This document shows, piece after piece, positions 34,119 to 43,222 of a stretch of 64,000 nucleotides of DNA. Origin of the DNA: Desulforapulum autotrophicum HRM2 (GTDB lineage Bacteria; Desulfobacterota; Desulfobacteria; Desulfobacterales; Desulfobacteraceae). The DNA lies in contig NC_012108.1 in the NCBI RefSeq assembly GCF_000020365.1, positions 1,240,001-1,304,000 of the forward strand. Reading direction: 5' to 3'. Below the pieces are notes generated by a model. The model did no database searches. It was given only the letters and a program-made list of their open reading frames with translations, and was not told the origin of the DNA. Both the position numbers and the translations under genes were made by a program. Positions within the stretch are counted from its first letter, which is position 1, and every line of letters starts with the position of its first letter.

Positions 34119-35969
34119 ATGCACAAACTTTTACAGAACACTCCGGAACAGGAGATCATGCTTCTGGGCAATGAGGCCATTGCCAGGGGGGCTGTTGAAG
34201 CGGGCCTTGCCTTTGCCACCACCTATCCGGGGACTCCGTCGTCTGAGCTCTCCCTGAACCTTTTCCAGATTTCCCAGGAGACAGATCTCTACTTTGAATA
34301 CTCGACCAACGAGAAGGTTGCCCTTGAGGTCGCTGCTGCTGCTGCAAATTCCGGGCTCAGAACCATGTGCATGATGAAGCACGTCGGGCTCAATGTTGCG
34401 GCCGATCCCCTCGTTACCCTTGCCTATATTGGTGTCAGGGGTGGTCTTGTCATTCTAACGGCGGATGATCCTTCGATGTTTTCAAGTCAGAACGAGCAGG
34501 ACAACCGATACTATGGCAAGCTTGCCGGGATTCCAGTGCTTGAGCCTTCGTCCGTTGCCGAGGCCAAGGAGATGACAAAGGCGGCCTTTGAGTTGTCTGA
34601 AAAGCTCCAGGAACCCGTTATTTTACGGACAACCACACGGATCAACCATTCGAGTGCCTTTGTCCGGCTCGGCACCCTGGGTGAGCGAAATACAAGGGGT
34701 GATTTTAAAAAGGATCCCTTCAGCTATGTTACGGTGCCTGCCGTGTCAAGGAAGCTCCACGTCAAGCTGCTTGATAACCTTGAACAGGCCCGGAAGATTT
34801 CCAATACCAGTGAACACAACCGGGTCGAAGGCAGCGGCAGTCTGGGAATTATCTGCAGCGGGGTAAGCTATCTTTATGCCGTGGATGGTGTAAACGACCT
34901 TGGCATCAAGGACCGGGTCAAAATTTTGCGCATTGGTCTTTCCAACCCCATGCCCGATGAGTTGATCGTTGATTTTCTGTCCGGGTGTGAACGGGTTCTG
35001 GTGGTTGAAGAGGGTGAACCCTTTATGGAGGAGGCGGTCCGATCCATTGCCCAGTCCGCCGGAATTACTATTCCCATCAAGGGAAAGGGTGACAACCTGT
35101 TTTCACGCCTCTACGAGTTTGATCCGGCAATGGTGAAAAAGACCATTGCCGGTTATTTCGGGATCAAGTACACGGGCAAGTCCCCGGTGGACACCTCAGC
35201 TTTTCCCGAAATCCCCCAGCGTCCGCCAAACCTGTGTTCCGGTTGTTCCCACCGGGCGACCTTTTATGAGGTCAAACAGGCGGCCAAGGATATGGATACC
35301 ATCTGTCCGTCTGACATCGGGTGCTACACACTGGGTTTTCTTCCACCCCTTTCCACGGGAGATTTTGTTCTGTGTATGGGTGCCTCCGTGAGTTCCGCCT
35401 GCGGGTTTTCCAAGGCAACGGACAAAAAAGTCATCGCATTTATCGGAGATTCCACCTTTTTTCACTCGGGCATGACAGGCCTTGCCAATGCCGTGTTCAA
35501 CAATCATAACTTCACCCTTGTGATCCTTGACAACGGCATCACGGCCATGACCGGTCACCAGCCCAACCCCGGCGTTGATATGGGGCTTTTCAACCTTGAG
35601 GGGTATAACCGCATCTCCATTGAAAATGTTGTCAAGGCCCTTGGGGTTGAGCACATAACCGTCATCAAACCCTTTAAGGTGAAAAAGAGCATTGAGGCCA
35701 TCCGGTCGGCCCTTGAATTCAAGGGGGTTTCCGTCATTATCTCAAAGGAGGCCTGCGCCCTCCATGCCCGGAGCCTTAAGCTTCTCAAACCCCGGGCCTT
35801 TACCGTGACCGACCGCTGCAAAAATCACCGGGACTGCATGGATTCCATTGCCTGCCCGTCATTTTTCATTGAAGAGGGAAGAGTCAAGATCGATCCCAAC
35901 ACCTGTGTGGGCTGTGCCCTCTGTGCCCAGATCTGTCCGGAAAATGCCATTGTTCCCCTGAAGAAATGA
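34119..35969 (+). CDS. iorA: Indolepyruvate ferredoxin oxidoreductase, alpha subunit
   Basis: Thiamine-diphosphate enzyme that decarboxylates aryl pyruvates (from aromatic amino acids) to aryl-acetyl-CoA, reducing ferredoxin; reversible in anaerobes. The 616-residue subunit has the pyrimidine-binding domain at the N-terminus (GNEAIARGAVEAGLAFATTYPGTPSSEL), a middle domain, the TPP-binding core with CSGCSHR and FIGDSTFFHSGMTGLANAVFN (GDS near 448), and a C-terminal ferredoxin module CVGCALCAQICPENA preceded by CKNHRDCMDSIACP. Complete and of normal length. Pairs with iorB 28 bases downstream. Confidence 0.95.
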   Translation: MHKLLQNTPEQEIMLLGNEAIARGAVEAGLAFATTYPGTPSSELSLNLFQISQETDLYFEYSTNEKVALEVAAAAANSGLRTMCMMKHVGLNVAADPLVTLAYIGVRGGLVILTADDPSMFSSQNEQDNRYYGKLAGIPVLEPSSVAEAKEMTKAAFELSEKLQEPVILRTTTRINHSSAFVRLGTLGERNTRGDFKKDPFSYVTVPAVSRKLHVKLLDNLEQARKISNTSEHNRVEGSGSLGIICSGVSYLYAVDGVNDLGIKDRVKILRIGLSNPMPDELIVDFLSGCERVLVVEEGEPFMEEAVRSIAQSAGITIPIKGKGDNLFSRLYEFDPAMVKKTIAGYFGIKYTGKSPVDTSAFPEIPQRPPNLCSGCSHRATFYEVKQAAKDMDTICPSDIGCYTLGFLPPLSTGDFVLCMGASVSSACGFSKATDKKVIAFIGDSTFFHSGMTGLANAVFNNHNFTLVILDNGITAMTGHQPNPGVDMGLFNLEGYNRISIENVVKALGVEHITVIKPFKVKKSIEAIRSALEFKGVSVIISKEACALHARSLKLLKPRAFTVTDRCKNHRDCMDSIACPSFFIEEGRVKIDPNTCVGCALCAQICPENAIVPLKK

Positions 35970-35997
35970 CCCGTAAATCATAAGGAAAAGAGTTGAT

Positions 35998-36609
35998 ATG
36001 GATGTAAAACGATTAATCATGGTGGCGGTCGGCGGTCAGGGGAACCTGCTTGCCTCAAAGGTGCTTGGCGATGCGGCCCTTGCCTGCAAGGTCCCGGTGA
36101 AAATGAGCGAAATCCACGGCATGGCCCAGCGTGGGGGGGTGGTGGAATCGGCCCTGGTATTTGGCAATGCCGAAAGCACCATCATTTCCGATGGCGAAGC
36201 TGACCTGCTTCTGGGGTTTGAACCTTCTGAAACCCTGAGGGCCATGAACCGATGCAACAAGGATACCACCGTGATCACCAACCTTGATCCGGTTCCGCCG
36301 TTTACCGTTGCCATTGGCAAGGGGGTTTATCCTGAAATAGAAACCATTAAAACTCTGATCCGGGAGAAAACTGCCCGGCTTATCGCATTTGACGCCATGG
36401 CCCTTGCAAAACAGGCCGGAAGTCCCATGACCATGAACATCGTACTTGTGGGGGCCTTGATCCAGACCGGAGCCCTTCCCCTGACCCGGACAAGCGTTGA
36501 GCGGGCCATTGAAACCCGGACCAAAAAGGCCTTTGTGGACATGAACCTTGCCGCCTTTGACCTGGGGTTCCAGGCTGCTGTCGGCATTGCTGGACACAGC
36601 AGGGGATAA
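35998..36609 (+). CDS. iorB: Indolepyruvate ferredoxin oxidoreductase, beta subunit
   Basis: Gamma-domain type subunit of the 2-oxoacid:ferredoxin oxidoreductases, which helps bind CoA. 203 residues: VGGQGNLLASKVLGDAAL near 12-29, then SEIHGMAQRGGVVESALVFG, the family motif, and DLLLGFEPSETLRAM. It forms the enzyme with IorA. The gspF gene follows 23 bases later, although the functions are unrelated. Confidence 0.94.
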   Translation: MDVKRLIMVAVGGQGNLLASKVLGDAALACKVPVKMSEIHGMAQRGGVVESALVFGNAESTIISDGEADLLLGFEPSETLRAMNRCNKDTTVITNLDPVPPFTVAIGKGVYPEIETIKTLIREKTARLIAFDAMALAKQAGSPMTMNIVLVGALIQTGALPLTRTSVERAIETRTKKAFVDMNLAAFDLGFQAAVGIAGHSRG

Positions 36610-36632
36610 CCTTTTTTCAGGAGTGACGATCC

Positions 36633-37868
36633 ATGCCGGTTTTTGAATACAAGGCCCTTGACCGTCGGGGGAGGAAAAAGACCGGCATCATAGATGGGGA
36701 AAGCCTTGTTTCTGCACGATCAAAATTAAGGGAAAAGGGTATCTACCCCACGACCATGGCTGAGGTCGGTTCCGAGCAGCCCGGGAGCGGAGATGCACCT
36801 GGGGAATCATTTGCCGGGCGGTTTTTTTTCGGACGTATCAAAAATGCTGAACTTGCCATGGTTACCCGCCAGCTGGCCACCCTTCTTTCTGCGGGATTTC
36901 CTTTGATTTCAGCCGTGTCAAGCCTTGTGACACAGACAAGATCTAAACCTCTGAAAAAGGTTCTCTCAAAGATCAAGGGTTCCATTGAGGAGGGAAAAAG
37001 CTTTGCCGAGGCCCTGGCCATGTATCCCTCTTTGTTCTCAGCGATTTATATCAACATGATAAGGGCCGGGGAATCGTCCGGGACCCTTGAAATTGTGCTT
37101 GAACGGCTGGCAGACATTACTGAAAAAAGGGAAGAGACAAAAAAAAAGATCCAGGCAGCCCTGGCCTATCCGGTGCTCATGGCCATTGTGGGTGCCCTGG
37201 TCCTTCTCTTTCTTCTGGCCTATATTGTGCCGGGCATCATTGCTATTTTTTCCGACATGAATCAGACCCTGCCCGGGCCAACCCTGTTTCTCATCTCCGT
37301 CAGTTCATTTTTAAAGCGGTTCTGGTGGGCAGTCCTCCTGGTGCCTTTTCTTTGCGTCGTTGCCCTTTACTGTACGGCAAGGAACGAGCGGGGAGCCTAT
37401 ATGATCGACAAGACGCTTTTTTTGACCCCAAAGCTTGGTGATCTCTTGAAAAAACTGTCAGCGGCGAGGTTTTCAAGGATTTTAGCTTCCCTGCTCGCCA
37501 ACGGCGTTCCCATGATGACCGCCCTTGGGATATCCCGGGCAACGGCAGGCAATCGGGTCATTTCGGCGATCATTTCCCGGGCATCCAAGGCGGTGGAGCA
37601 GGGCGGAGAACTGGGCGTTTCCCTTGGTGCTGAAAGCGTTTTTCCCTCCCTTGCCGTTGAGATGATCAAGATCGGAGAGAAGAGCGGCCAGCTTGAACGG
37701 ATGCTTGAAAAGACCGCTGATCTCTACGAAAGGGAGGTTGAAGTGTCCGTAACGGCCATGACCGCCCTGCTTGAGCCCCTGATTATCCTGGTCATGGGGG
37801 CAGTGGTGGGGTTCATTGTGCTTTCGGTCTGCCTGCCCATTTTTGAGATGAACCAGCTTGTGAAGTAA
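36633..37868 (+). CDS. gspF: Type II secretion inner-membrane platform protein GspF
   Basis: Polytopic protein at the base of the pseudopilus that works with the GspE ATPase. 411 residues: N-terminal MPVFEYKALDRRGRKKTGII, two repeated T2SSF cytoplasmic helical domains (about 75-195, TRQLATLLSAGFPLISAVSSL; and about 275-400, SRILASLLANGVPMMTALGI), three transmembrane helices (about 173-198, 222-245, 378-402). The N-terminus is closer to GspF than to the pilus homologue PilC. The main gsp operon lacks an F gene, so this probably supplies it. Confidence 0.9.
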   Translation: MPVFEYKALDRRGRKKTGIIDGESLVSARSKLREKGIYPTTMAEVGSEQPGSGDAPGESFAGRFFFGRIKNAELAMVTRQLATLLSAGFPLISAVSSLVTQTRSKPLKKVLSKIKGSIEEGKSFAEALAMYPSLFSAIYINMIRAGESSGTLEIVLERLADITEKREETKKKIQAALAYPVLMAIVGALVLLFLLAYIVPGIIAIFSDMNQTLPGPTLFLISVSSFLKRFWWAVLLVPFLCVVALYCTARNERGAYMIDKTLFLTPKLGDLLKKLSAARFSRILASLLANGVPMMTALGISRATAGNRVISAIISRASKAVEQGGELGVSLGAESVFPSLAVEMIKIGEKSGQLERMLEKTADLYEREVEVSVTAMTALLEPLIILVMGAVVGFIVLSVCLPIFEMNQLVK

Positions 37869-37869
37869 C

Positions 37870-37909
37870 GCCAAGTCAGGCGCCCATGGTTGGCCCCCCC
37901 CTTTTTTTT
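37870..37909 (+). terminator. Weak terminator candidate after gspF
   Basis: GCCAA (37870-37874) and TTGGC (37890-37894) form a short stem followed by C-rich sequence and eight T (37902-37909), directly after the gspF stop. The stem is only 5 bp. Confidence 0.35.
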
Positions 37910-38003
37910 GACAAGAAGCATTCATTCTTTTCTTGTGTTAAATTATTTTATTCGTGTCCCGGACTTTTTTAAAAAAATGATAAAAAAATTATTGACCCGA
38001 ATA

Positions 38004-38020
38004 TTTACCAGTTCGGTAAA
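38004..38020. promoter_or_regulatory. 17-bp palindrome resembling a TetR-type operator
   Basis: TTTACC-AGTTC-GGTAAA, 6-bp perfect arms, in the gap between gspF and the SWIM-finger gene. TetR-family operators often have this look, but no TetR gene is nearby and both flanking genes end toward this gap. Confidence 0.25.
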
Positions 38021-38134
38021 CCACTTGCCCCTGGGAAAAAATTCAAGATGCCTATAAGTGGTGGTTTCTGTAAGCGTTGAGTAGAACAGTCGATGGTCCG
38101 GCGTGGCTACAAACAGAAGAAGAATAAAGATATC

Positions 38135-39199
38135 TCAAGTTTCTTTGATGTAGAGTCCCCGGCTTATGTTCTTGATCTCGTTTTTCTGCTTTGCCCGGAA
38201 CAGGATGTTGCGTATCTTTGTGTCTTCGATTCCGGTGCGCTCTTTTATTTCCTTGAATCCGATTCCTTTGACCCGCCGCCGCCTGATCATAGCCACTACA
38301 AGGTCGTAGTCCGGGTTATTATTCATAGGCTTTTTTCTGCTTTTAATTCCAGGCAGGAGGGGTTTTGCATCCTTTGGGACAGAGCTCTTTTTACTTGTTG
38401 CCGGTGAAATTACGAGTTTTGGTTTGGATTTTTTGTGTTTTTGTCCCAGGGGCGGGTTTTTGCCCCCTTCCATTTCAATGCCAAAGGTTGATGAAAGGTC
38501 TGCATTCTGGATGATTCGTCCAGAACTCTTTGATCTGGCCCTTTTTAAAAGGGTATCTGCCTCGTTCTTAAGGGTCTGGGAAACAAGGGCTTCCATATTG
38601 ACTCCCCTGAGGGTGAAAAACAGCGAGGGATCATTGTCAAGCCTTGCGCCAACGCCATAGAGGGTGGCTGCCACATGTTTGCACATGGAGGCACCATCTG
38701 GACAGGAGCAGTCAAACTGGATTTCAGAAGGGGAGGGGAATATACCGTTTTTAGAATCGGTCAGCAGGGTTTCCATGGCCCTTGGAAGCTTTCCTTCCAC
38801 CAGATCACCCATGGAGTCGATTTTACCCCGGCACTTCTGGAGAATGGTTTCCCAGGCGGTGGATTTGAGTTTGTGAATATTGATCTTGACGATGTAGGGC
38901 CTGGATGCGCCCCCCTGGACCAGGGAGAAGATTTTTCCCTCTTTGATTTTAAGGTCGAGCACGGCTCCGTGGCGTACATAGGAGCGCCCCCTTCCAATTC
39001 TGTTGGAGAAGTCTGCATACCCTTCAAGGTTCTTGTTCCAGGAGATGCCCCACCAGGAGCTCGCAAGCTTTGTTCCCTGGATCTCTATGGGTGAGATGTC
39101 GGGGTCCTTTTTTTTGAGCTTTTTTAGTGTGTTCTCGGCCTTGGCCTTTTTTTGTGCAACGCTAACATATCTTGGATAACCATACCCATATCGACTCAT
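38135..39199 (-). CDS. SWIM zinc-finger protein
   Basis: A 354-residue protein with one SWIM finger (CxCx6CxH: CSCPDGASMCKH near 170-181), a fold for DNA or protein contacts. The N-terminal half has WWGISWNKNLEGYADFSNRIGRGRSYVRHGAVLDL, a pattern seen in bacterial SWIM proteins. The C-terminal half is basic and ends in a winged-helix-like segment (IRRRRVKGIGFKEIKERTGI). I start at ATG 39199, with AGGAG 11 bases upstream; ATG 39235 is possible but has no ribosome site. It lies 104 bases after the SNF2 helicase gene on the same strand, a pairing seen in many bacteria. Confidence 0.8.
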   Translation of the reverse strand: MSRYGYGYPRYVSVAQKKAKAENTLKKLKKKDPDISPIEIQGTKLASSWWGISWNKNLEGYADFSNRIGRGRSYVRHGAVLDLKIKEGKIFSLVQGGASRPYIVKINIHKLKSTAWETILQKCRGKIDSMGDLVEGKLPRAMETLLTDSKNGIFPSPSEIQFDCSCPDGASMCKHVAATLYGVGARLDNDPSLFFTLRGVNMEALVSQTLKNEADTLLKRARSKSSGRIIQNADLSSTFGIEMEGGKNPPLGQKHKKSKPKLVISPATSKKSSVPKDAKPLLPGIKSRKKPMNNNPDYDLVVAMIRRRRVKGIGFKEIKERTGIEDTKIRNILFRAKQKNEIKNISRGLYIKET

Positions 39200-39302
39200 T
39201 CCTGGTGCAACTCCTAAAAGAATTTCAAATTTCATCTGCGGTTCTAATTAGTGGCTGATCGAGAACCCGTGTTTGGGCAAAAACTAATCAATCTTTCCGG
39301 TG

Positions 39303-42014
39303 CTATATCTTAAGGGTGAAGAGCTCCATGAGTTCTTTGTTGTCCATCTGCGTTATCCAGGCGCCCTGGGTGTCAGAGGTGGAAATGATCTGGTTGGTCA
39401 ACGCTTTTTTCTTTTCGATCATAAGGTCTATTTTTTCTTCAATGGTGCCCCTTGTGATGAATTTATGTACCAGCACCCCCCGGGTCTGGCCGATGCGAAA
39501 GGCCCGGTCCGTTGCCTGATTTTCAATGGCTGGATTCCACCATCGGTCAAAATGGATCACATGGTTGGCCCGGGTGAGGTTGAGCCCTGTTCCACCGGCC
39601 TTGAGGGAGATCACCATAAAGGGAATATACGCTTTTCCCTGGAATTCTTCAATGGCCTGGTGTCTTTTTTTGACGTTGAGACTGCCGTGGATGATGTGTC
39701 CCTTCTGGTGGAACACGGTCTCAAGAAATTCTGCCAGGGGAGCCACCATTTCTTTGAACTGGGTAAATACAAGCACCCGTTCACGCTTTGCATGGATGGT
39801 TGCGCAGATTTCCATGAGCCGGGTGAATTTGCCACTCTCTTTAGGAATAAAGTCACCTGTGCCAAGGTATTGGTCAGGGTGGTTGCAGATCTGCTTGAAC
39901 TTTACAAGGGCTGAAAGCACAAGGCCCTTTCTCTGGATTCCCGGGTCGGAACATTCAAGCTTGTCTGCAAGTTTTTTTACAAAATCCATATAAAGTACCT
40001 GCTGCTTTCTGGACAGTTCCGGGAAGGTTTTCATCTCAACCTTTTCCGGAAGGTCAGGAACAATGGTTTTGTCCGTCTTCATCCGCCTCAATATATAGGG
40101 GGAGACCACCTGCTTTAACCGTCCATAGCCTGCGGGATTATTCTTGAGCTGTTTTGAAAAAGTCTTGAATTCTCCAGCCGTTCCCATCAATCCTGGGTTG
40201 ATGAAGTCAAACAGGGACCACAGGTCGGACAGGGCGTTTTCAATGGGGGTTCCGGTCATGGTGATGCGGGTGCGGGATCGAAGTTTTTTAACTGTCCTGG
40301 ACTGTTTTGTTCCCGGATTCTTGATGGCCTGGGCCTCATCCAGGATAAGGGTCCTCCAGGCAACATCTGCCATCCACCCATGGCGCTGGACCATGGCGTA
40401 GGTGGTGATCACAAGGTCAAACCCTTCCCATTGATCTGCCGGGTCTGTATCGGCTGTTTTTCGGGTCCTGGACTGTTTCTGGTATCCAGGATGGGCTACA
40501 TGGTAGTTGAGCGTTGGCAGAAAACGGTGGATTTCAGCTTCCCAGTTTGAAAGAAGGGAGGCCGGCACCACAAGCAGAGAGGTTTGTCCGGGGTCTCGTG
40601 TTTTTAAAATGTTTAAAAAGGCAAGGACCTGGACGGTTTTACCAAGGCCCATGTCATCGGCAAGGCAGGCACCAAATCCAAGGGAGTCCAGAAAGGCAAG
40701 CCAGTTTACCCCTTCCTGCTGGTAGGGCCTGAGGGTTGCCAGAAATTTCTTGTCCGGGAGTACCCTTGTTATGGATTCAGGTTGTTTGAGCTTGGAGATC
40801 ACCTGTTCCAGCCATTCACCATTGGAGATTTCCAGATGTGTGAGGTCATCAAGGTGGGCCAGCTTTTCCGGATGAAGCTTGAGGGCCAGGGCTTCACCAA
40901 TGGTGAGGGCCCCGCCTTTAGCCATCTTCATGGCTGCCGTATAGGCAGACAATAGTCTGTCAAGCTTTACCGGGTCCACCTCTACCCATCTGTTTTTGAT
41001 CAGGGCAAGCCCCTGGCTTTCTGCAAGAAGTGCCTTTACCTCGTCCTCGGTAAGGGGATCATCTCCAATGAACAGGGTGGCATCCACATTAATTAAAGCG
41101 TTCATGCCCACAATGGATGGTTCCCCTGTGCCGAGGCTGATTTTAAGGCAGGGGGCAGCGCTTTTTTTCTTCCACCAGTTTGGAATACGGCAGAGGATGC
41201 CGCAATGTTCAAAATGTTTCACCTGCTTGAGAAAGGCAAAGGCTTCCCCTGTTTCCCATGCCAGGTGGTGAAAGAGCTCTCCTGTTTCGATCATTTCCTG
41301 GAGCAAAGGGCTTTGTTTTGCGGCCCTGTGGACGGTGGTGAGAAGCTCCAGCATTTTGGGAGGGTCCTCTTTGTACTCTTCCAGGGCCCACTCCAGGGGC
41401 CTGTGTTTGCCTGAACCCGTGGTAGCCGTGTAGGTGGCAAGGAACTGGAAGGGATAGGCTGGGTCCTTACTTTCAACCAGATGAAAATAGACCCGCCCTG
41501 CCAGGTGGATGCGTGGGCTTAACTCGTTCAGGTATGCTTCGACTGTTCCCGTGTATGCTTTTATCTGACCTGTGAAGACCAGGTTGAGTTTTTTCCACAG
41601 CCGGGTCAGAAAATCAAGGTTCAGATATTCCGACCCGACCATGGGCGGGGCTTGACCGGCAAGGATCCCAAGGGCCTGGTCCAACGGTTCAATTTGAGTT
41701 TGTTCCCTGAGGGTTTCGATATCAGGGGTCGTTCTTAATTCTTCCAGAAATTGATCGGCAAAAGTTCTGAAGAAATCAAGGGAAGGGGTGAGGGGAATCA
41801 GGGGATCGGATGATCCAAGAAAGAGCATCCAATACTCTTGCTCACTGGATTTTTCATTATCGGTGTTTTGGGTGGCGGTGTATCTGTGGTAAATTTTTTC
41901 TTCCAGGATGCGCTGTTTATCTCCAACCCTGAAGTCAGCTTTCTCCCAGGTGAGATTCAGGTCCTGGGGGTAAAGAATCTCAACCTTCAGCGTTCTGGCT
42001 GTTTCAGCCTTCAT
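39303..42014 (-). CDS. SNF2-family DEAD/DEAH-box helicase
   Basis: A 903-residue SWI2/SNF2 ATPase. The N-terminal 420 residues are an SNF2-associated domain. The RecA-like core has motif I DDMGLGKTVQVLAFL near 453, motif II DEAQAIKN, motif III TMTGTPIENALSDLWSLFD, then helicase C with VFTQFKEM, LKAGGTGLNLTRANHVIHFDRWWNPAIENQATDRAFRIGQ (motifs V and VI). All ATPase motifs are intact. Bacterial SNF2 proteins remodel nucleoprotein or take part in DNA repair or phage defence; with a SWIM partner the precise role is unknown. Confidence 0.9.
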   Translation of the reverse strand: MKAETARTLKVEILYPQDLNLTWEKADFRVGDKQRILEEKIYHRYTATQNTDNEKSSEQEYWMLFLGSSDPLIPLTPSLDFFRTFADQFLEELRTTPDIETLREQTQIEPLDQALGILAGQAPPMVGSEYLNLDFLTRLWKKLNLVFTGQIKAYTGTVEAYLNELSPRIHLAGRVYFHLVESKDPAYPFQFLATYTATTGSGKHRPLEWALEEYKEDPPKMLELLTTVHRAAKQSPLLQEMIETGELFHHLAWETGEAFAFLKQVKHFEHCGILCRIPNWWKKKSAAPCLKISLGTGEPSIVGMNALINVDATLFIGDDPLTEDEVKALLAESQGLALIKNRWVEVDPVKLDRLLSAYTAAMKMAKGGALTIGEALALKLHPEKLAHLDDLTHLEISNGEWLEQVISKLKQPESITRVLPDKKFLATLRPYQQEGVNWLAFLDSLGFGACLADDMGLGKTVQVLAFLNILKTRDPGQTSLLVVPASLLSNWEAEIHRFLPTLNYHVAHPGYQKQSRTRKTADTDPADQWEGFDLVITTYAMVQRHGWMADVAWRTLILDEAQAIKNPGTKQSRTVKKLRSRTRITMTGTPIENALSDLWSLFDFINPGLMGTAGEFKTFSKQLKNNPAGYGRLKQVVSPYILRRMKTDKTIVPDLPEKVEMKTFPELSRKQQVLYMDFVKKLADKLECSDPGIQRKGLVLSALVKFKQICNHPDQYLGTGDFIPKESGKFTRLMEICATIHAKRERVLVFTQFKEMVAPLAEFLETVFHQKGHIIHGSLNVKKRHQAIEEFQGKAYIPFMVISLKAGGTGLNLTRANHVIHFDRWWNPAIENQATDRAFRIGQTRGVLVHKFITRGTIEEKIDLMIEKKKALTNQIISTSDTQGAWITQMDNKELMELFTLKI

Positions 42015-42065
42015 TCATCGTTCTCCAAAGTGAGGCAGCTGTTTGATCATTGTCTCTGCCATTGG

Positions 42066-42132
42066 GTAAAATTGACTCAACTTTTGGACTTCAACTTTAA
42101 ACAGCCAATCCCGAAAGTTGAGTAAAATTGAT
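42066..42132. repeat. Nested direct and inverted repeats between operons
   Basis: GTAAAATTGA occurs at 42066-42075 and 42123-42132. Between them ACTCAACTTT (42075-42084) and AAAGTTGAGT (42114-42123) are exact inverted copies, and TCAACTTT recurs at 42091-42098. The unit sits just past the stop of the TPR gene (minus strand) and before the helicase start, so it may be a terminator hairpin, operator cluster or small element remnant. Confidence 0.4.
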
Positions 42133-42139
42133 GGTCAAA

Positions 42140-43222
42140 CTAGCGGGGCGGGTCAACCGCCTGTTCCAATAATTCAAGGTTTGTCTGGTTTCTTAAAAGA
42201 TTGAACTTGTGGGCGCTTGATATGGAGCCGTAGATGTTCCCGGCATAGAAACCGGCTTCAACAAAGGTAATGGCCCCGCCAAGGGCAGGGTTGCCCCTTT
42301 CAAAGGATTCATGGGCCGCCATGATCAGGGCTGTGTTCAGAACAAACGAAACCAGGGCATCCTGGTAACGCTCGCAGTAGAAAAATCCCATGCCTGGAAA
42401 TATTGCCGTAAGCCCCGCTAGGGTGGGGCTCTTTTTTTTTGTTGCACGAATGGTGGAGATGGTTTTGTTCACCCTGTCACGACTGTAGGTGTCGGCTCCG
42501 GACCTGCTGAGACTGTTGATATGTGTTTCAGCCTTTTCAAGGGCAAGGGGCGTCATGCCCTGGGATTGTTTCAGGCCCATCCATCCAAGGGATGCATGGA
42601 CGCGATCCTTGGTTGCAATGTCATCGGTCAGAAGTAGCAGGTTCTGGAGAACCGTCTCGGCCTGACCGGCCTTGTCCATTTGTTCAAGGGTTCGAGAGAC
42701 CATGAAATAGGCTTCGATGACCAGGGGATCCTGGGAAAAGGGAAAAAGAAAGGTTTCAAAGATTTTTCGAGCCTCTTCGTATCTCTTGGTGGCATAGTAT
42801 GCTTGGCCTGTTAAAAATTGTGCCTGCCTCACCCTTGTGTCTTCAGGAAAAAAATGGATGAACCGTTTGAATTCCACCAGGGCCGTTGACGGGTCCCCGC
42901 TGTTAAAACATTGTTGTGCATACCCATACTGCATGTCGGCATCAATATAAATTCCCCCCTTGTTTGACCCAAACGTCGGATCAACAGCCATGACCACCAG
43001 GATGAAAAACAACGAAGGGATAAGGGCCATGGAAATTTTAAAATGCGCCAAACCAACGCCGGATTTTTGCCTGGTTTCAAGGCGCGTCAATGGGAGCATA
43101 TTGAAATATGTGCGCATTGACGTAACGCAGAAAACAGGTAAAAAGACAAGTTGGATGGTACATTTTATTGTTTCCATGGCCCTAAGTGCCTTAACCCAGT
43201 TTGATGGGGACGATGGGCTCAC
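42140..43222 (-). CDS. TPR protein with C-terminal membrane domain, linked to yidD
   Basis: Envelope protein with TPR-like repeats (QYGYAQQCFNSGDPSTALVEFKRF, AQFLTGQAYYATKRYEEARK) and a C-terminal segment with two hydrophobic helices reading GLTAIFPGMGFFYCERYQDALVSFVLNTALI and EAGFYAGNIYGSISSAHKFN. That C-terminal pattern is common in proteins encoded beside yidD; function unknown. The frame starts at GTG 43222, overlapping the yidD stop (GTGA), but its first 64 codons cover a large palindrome (43022-43185). ATG 43030, giving a short hydrophobic leader, may be the ancestral start. Last gene of the gsp transcript. Confidence 0.65.
   Translation of the reverse strand: MSPSSPSNWVKALRAMETIKCTIQLVFLPVFCVTSMRTYFNMLPLTRLETRQKSGVGLAHFKISMALIPSLFFILVVMAVDPTFGSNKGGIYIDADMQYGYAQQCFNSGDPSTALVEFKRFIHFFPEDTRVRQAQFLTGQAYYATKRYEEARKIFETFLFPFSQDPLVIEAYFMVSRTLEQMDKAGQAETVLQNLLLLTDDIATKDRVHASLGWMGLKQSQGMTPLALEKAETHINSLSRSGADTYSRDRVNKTISTIRATKKKSPTLAGLTAIFPGMGFFYCERYQDALVSFVLNTALIMAAHESFERGNPALGGAITFVEAGFYAGNIYGSISSAHKFNLLRNQTNLELLEQAVDPPR
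43022..43185. repeat. 160-bp imperfect palindrome, MITE-like
   Basis: The ends GGGCCATGGAAA (43024-43035) and TTTCCATGGCCC (43171-43182) are exact inverted copies. Inside, TAAAATG/CATTTTA, CCAAC/GTTGG-type blocks, TTTTTGCCTG/CAGGTAAAAA and GTCAATG/CATTGAC (43086-43092, 43115-43121) pair in order, with the axis near 43103. It lies across the N-terminal coding part of the TPR gene. No transposase; unrelated in sequence to the 112-400 palindrome. Confidence 0.65.

Noticed and set aside
24830-36650. Further CCATGCCGGT matches (about 24830 and 36630)
   Set aside because: They are in coding sequence of coaD and at the gspF start, lack the second GGCC block, and are not copies of the 44-bp repeat.
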